Assembly: GCA_015490805.1 (NCBI GenBank)
Contig: WFXC01000014.1
Coordinates: forward strand, 62,001-126,000
Origin: Candidatus Kapaibacterium sp.
Lineage (GTDB): Bacteria; Bacteroidota; Ignavibacteria; Kapaibacteriales; WFXC01
DNA: 64,000 bases
Direction: 5' to 3'
The notes beneath the pieces were generated by a model, which saw only the letters and a program-made list of their open reading frames with translations, had not been told where the DNA came from and did no database searches. This document shows, in pieces, positions 62,969-64,000 of the stretch. Both the position numbers and the translations under genes were made by a program. Position 1 is the stretch's first letter; each line of letters starts with the position of its first letter.

Positions 62969-64000
62969 TTACCGCACGACGGTCACCGGATAGAGCAACA
63001 CCTGTCCATCCAGCTCAATACGATAGAAGTACAATCCTGCTGCCACACGTTGCCCGGCCATATTCACAACATTCCACTCATATCGATAAGTACCAGCAGC
63101 AACTTTTGCCTGCCCAAGCACCTGCACGGTTTGTCCCATTACATCCACCACTTCAACTTTCAGATGAGTTGGATGATCCGTTGCCACAACTACCGTCGCT
63201 TGATCTTCTATCGGATTAGGATAGATACTAACCTGAACTCCGGATAGCTGATCGCCCTCTGCCACACTGACAGCAGTTGCAGAATCCTTCACAATTTCGA
63301 ACCCGGTAATCTTCGTATCGTAGACCGTGATTGTAATCTGCCCATTATCATCTTGAATATCAACGCCAGCCGATGCCCGATAATGACCGGTACGCATATT
63401 GACGTAAAACACATTCCCCTTAGAATTTGCATCTCGCATATACCAATCAATTCCGGGGAACGGCGATGGTACCGTATTCTTATCCCAGCTAATCGTCACT
63501 GGATAGAGTGCTCCCGATTGATCCCCATACCCTACCTGGAATCCTGCTTCCAGCGGGCGATCAGAGGCCTTCGGAACGATATTCCGCAGGATTCCTGTCC
63601 GTTCCGGAATCATCCACCGAGCATCGAAAATGTTTGCTGGCGGAATGGGCGGAATTTCAAATTCACAGTAATTGGAATCCAGCTTCCCAATACCACCCAG
63701 ATCTGCATCTTTTCCTGTTGTCGCGTTGATAGCTGTTCCCCATTCCAGAATCTGATAAGCACCTGCTGCATTTTCAATCCGAATCATGCTGACAAAATCA
63801 GTTTCTTCGGAAACCGCAATCCGATAGGTCAGAGTTGCTTGCTCACCCTCTTTATCCACCGCGACAATTTCAATTGTTACCGTTCCATCCGGATTACGCG
63901 GTGTATTGTTATCCACCGTTCCTGAGACCGTTACTACAACAGTATCAATTCCACTACCTGTGACAGTAGAAGGATCAACGGTAAATCCAGACGGTTGCGT
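62969..64000 (-). CDS. Partial T9SS cargo, C-terminal part (5' end beyond the window)
   Basis: The frame is open to the right edge of the window, giving 343 residues; the start lies outside. A GTG at 63916 is only an internal codon. Residues near the middle carry EIPPIPPANIFDARWMIPER, YPVTISWDKNTVPSPFPGID and TVYDTKITGFEIVK, the same kind of module as in the 995-residue cargo. The C-terminus is a T9SS type A sorting domain: VSIYPNPIEDQATVVVATDH, VVDVMGQTVQVLG, AGLYFYRIELDGQVLLYPVT. Function unknown. Confidence 0.8.
   Translation of the reverse strand, partial: TQPSGFTVDPSTVTGSGIDTVVVTVSGTVDNNTPRNPDGTVTIEIVAVDKEGEQATLTYRIAVSEETDFVSMIRIENAAGAYQILEWGTAINATTGKDADLGGIGKLDSNYCEFEIPPIPPANIFDARWMIPERTGILRNIVPKASDRPLEAGFQVGYGDQSGALYPVTISWDKNTVPSPFPGIDWYMRDANSKGNVFYVNMRTGHYRASAGVDIQDDNGQITITVYDTKITGFEIVKDSATAVSVAEGDQLSGVQVSIYPNPIEDQATVVVATDHPTHLKVEVVDVMGQTVQVLGQAKVAAGTYRYEWNVVNMAGQRVAAGLYFYRIELDGQVLLYPVTVVR

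Noticed and set aside
63916-63916. GTG at 63916 as the start of the last cargo gene
   Set aside because: The frame stays open to the window edge with protein-like sequence upstream (for example SGTV repeats), so the gene is partial.

Overview
The window looks like a chromosomal segment of a bacterium from the Bacteroidota/Chlorobiota (FCB) branch. A lineage such as Kapabacteria or Ignavibacteria would fit, but that placement is inference. The supporting signals are: many signal-peptide proteins ending in type IX secretion (T9SS) sorting-type domains; a PorD-like (DUF4835) protein; PorV/UPF0164-like barrels; a TonB-dependent receptor with an N-terminal carboxypeptidase-regulatory-like domain; an LptD-like protein; the comEA / PilM-like / rsmD / coaD gene order; and several promoters of the Bacteroidota form TTG-N19/20-TAnnTTTG. 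A branched-chain polyamine synthase (BpsA family) hints at a thermophile. No rRNA, CRISPR array, insertion sequence or prophage was seen.

Layout. 1-5.5 kb: a partial secreted protein and a barrel protein, divergent from PorD-like, TadA, RsmI, an FN3 lipoprotein and FtsY. 5.5-8.7 kb (minus strand): HIT protein, RsmA/KsgA, PAP2 membrane phosphatase and an outer-membrane protein. 8.8-13.5 kb: an unusual FliK-like protein divergent from a RodZ-like protein, a 31-residue basic bS22/mS38-like protein, TPR and HU proteins, then free-methionine sulfoxide reductase with a T9SS cargo. 13.5-18.7 kb: GlyA, tRNA-Leu(CAG), a DUF3078 barrel, tRNA-Ser(CGA), a class III aminotransferase, a TonB-C protein and a His/Asn-tailed membrane protein. 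18.8-21.7 kb: an EF-G paralogue and a Nudix hydrolase.

21.7-32.4 kb (minus strand) encodes a surface module: TonB receptor, a 1326-residue secreted protein and a PorV-like barrel, preceded by a separately terminated Asp-box propeller T9SS cargo. 32.6-35 kb is mreBCD. 35.2-46.5 kb is a housekeeping block: MgtC/DUF4010 protein, CoaD, RsmD, PilM-like, double ComEA, DnaJ, GrpE, Frr, PyrH, Tsf, RpsB, RpsI, RplM and a peroxiredoxin.

46.6-55.6 kb holds a J-domain-like protein with an M61 peptidase, BpsA, LptD, an acyl-CoA dehydrogenase, a two-helix membrane protein and a DUF3108 protein. 55.7-64 kb (minus strand) is a run of T9SS-type cargo proteins. Three carry cohesin-like beta-domains and one a dockerin-like calcium-binding segment, and two share a repeated 'PP(V/I)PPA-x-(I/L)FD' module. 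This cluster is the best candidate for an undescribed surface-assembly system; the TonB/giant protein/PorV module is second.
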